Part shown: positions 11,171-11,420 of the stretch, piece by piece | Layout: each line of letters starts with the position of its first letter | How positions within the stretch are numbered: position 1 is the first letter of the stretch | From: CALREJ01 sp035547395 | GTDB lineage: Bacteria; Patescibacteriota; Gracilibacteria; Peribacterales; Peribacteraceae | Reading direction: 5' to 3' | Assembly: GCA_035547395.1 (NCBI GenBank) | Contig: DASZVA010000015.1 | Coordinates: 1-11,420 of the forward strand | DNA: 11,420 bases | Program-made: the position numbers and the translations under genes | The notes under the pieces: generated by a model | Databases searched by the model: none | The model's input: the letters and a program-made list of their open reading frames with translations, nothing else | Told to the model about the DNA's origin: nothing

Positions 11171-11420
11171 TGCAGGAACTCACCGTCATCGTCCCCGTCT
11201 ACAATGAAGCGGCGACGCTGCGCGTCATCATGGATGCGCTCGACAAAGCGTGCCCCGATGCGCAGATCGTGTACGTCGACGACGGATCGACCGATGAGTC
11301 GCGATCGATTCTGCGCGAACACGCACGGCTGCAGGATCTGGTGATCGAAGGAAACCACGGGGGCAAGGGATCGGCAATCCGTCTGGGACTCGAACACGCG
11401 GCGGGTGCCTACACGGTGAT
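11170..11420 (+). CDS. Glycosyltransferase family 2, N-terminal part, cut by window edge
   Basis: The first 83 codons of a GT2 enzyme that runs off the window. It begins TVIVPVYNEAATL (5-17), the first strand and nucleotide-binding loop of GT2. YVDDGSTDES (35-44) follows, the aspartates that hold the nucleotide and metal, and GNHGGKGSAIRLG (61-73), the usual glycine-rich segment before the DxD motif, which lies beyond the end. Most similar in style to DPM1/DPG-synthase-like GT2 enzymes. It starts at an ATG that shares one base with the TGA of the membrane protein gene (TGATG), so it is the third gene of the dehydrogenase operon. The acceptor is unknown; a lipid-phosphate acceptor is plausible from context. 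Confidence 0.88.
   Translation, partial: MQELTVIVPVYNEAATLRVIMDALDKACPDAQIVYVDDGSTDESRSILREHARLQDLVIEGNHGGKGSAIRLGLEHAAGAYTV

Overview
The window looks like a bacterial cell-surface glycan locus. Coding regions are moderately GC-rich and the spacers are AT-rich and repeat-laden. None of the eleven inferred start codons has a recognisable Shine-Dalgarno sequence. Several starts instead lie 6-9 nt behind a -10-like hexamer, which suggests largely leaderless transcription. Together with the gene set (GtrA, a UGM-like flavoprotein, extended SDRs, GT2 and GT-C proteins), this is compatible with a Candidate Phyla Radiation (Patescibacteria) genome. That placement is an inference from style with low confidence; no ribosomal or other marker gene is present.

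Layout. Positions 1-550 contain no convincing gene. They hold a C-rich G4-type tract, a compact set of nested inverted repeats (191-326) that folds on paper into a three-way junction, and a perfect 32-bp palindrome (341-372). Positions 484-872 form a self-contained unit: extended -10 promoter, overlapping inverted repeat, small exported two-cysteine protein, and hairpin terminator. Positions 900-3052 (minus) hold a DPM1-type polyprenyl-phosphate sugar synthase followed by an overlapping PMT/ArnT-like membrane glycosyltransferase. Positions 3099-5146 (plus) hold an NAD-dependent sugar epimerase/dehydratase, then an AT-richer orphan protein with GExH...E...GxxH motifs and its own promoter. Positions 5229-8497 (minus) read epimerase, gtrA, UGM-like FAD protein. 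Positions 8737-11420 (plus) read WbpA/TviB-type nucleotide-sugar dehydrogenase, polytopic membrane protein, and a GT2 cut by the window edge.

How the genes fit together (inference). The dehydrogenase, two SDR enzymes and the UGM-like flavoprotein would make modified nucleotide sugars. The DPM1-like enzyme would load a sugar on a polyprenyl phosphate, GtrA may help move lipid-linked sugar across the membrane, and the GT-C-like membrane proteins and GT2 enzymes would use the donors to build or attach a surface glycan. Three junctions between same-strand genes are tight (ATGA or TGATG overlaps or a 4-nt gap), indicating translational coupling.

Most unusual features: the folded element at 191-326; heptanucleotide tandem repeats with period 7 at several sites, including inside the FAD gene without breaking its frame; a telomere-like G-quadruplex tract ahead of the FAD gene; a second copy of the FAD gene's 3' tail whose differences from the real tail are mostly synonymous; a cluster of three tetraloop hairpins in the 8498-8736 spacer; and the orphan GExH/GxxH protein.
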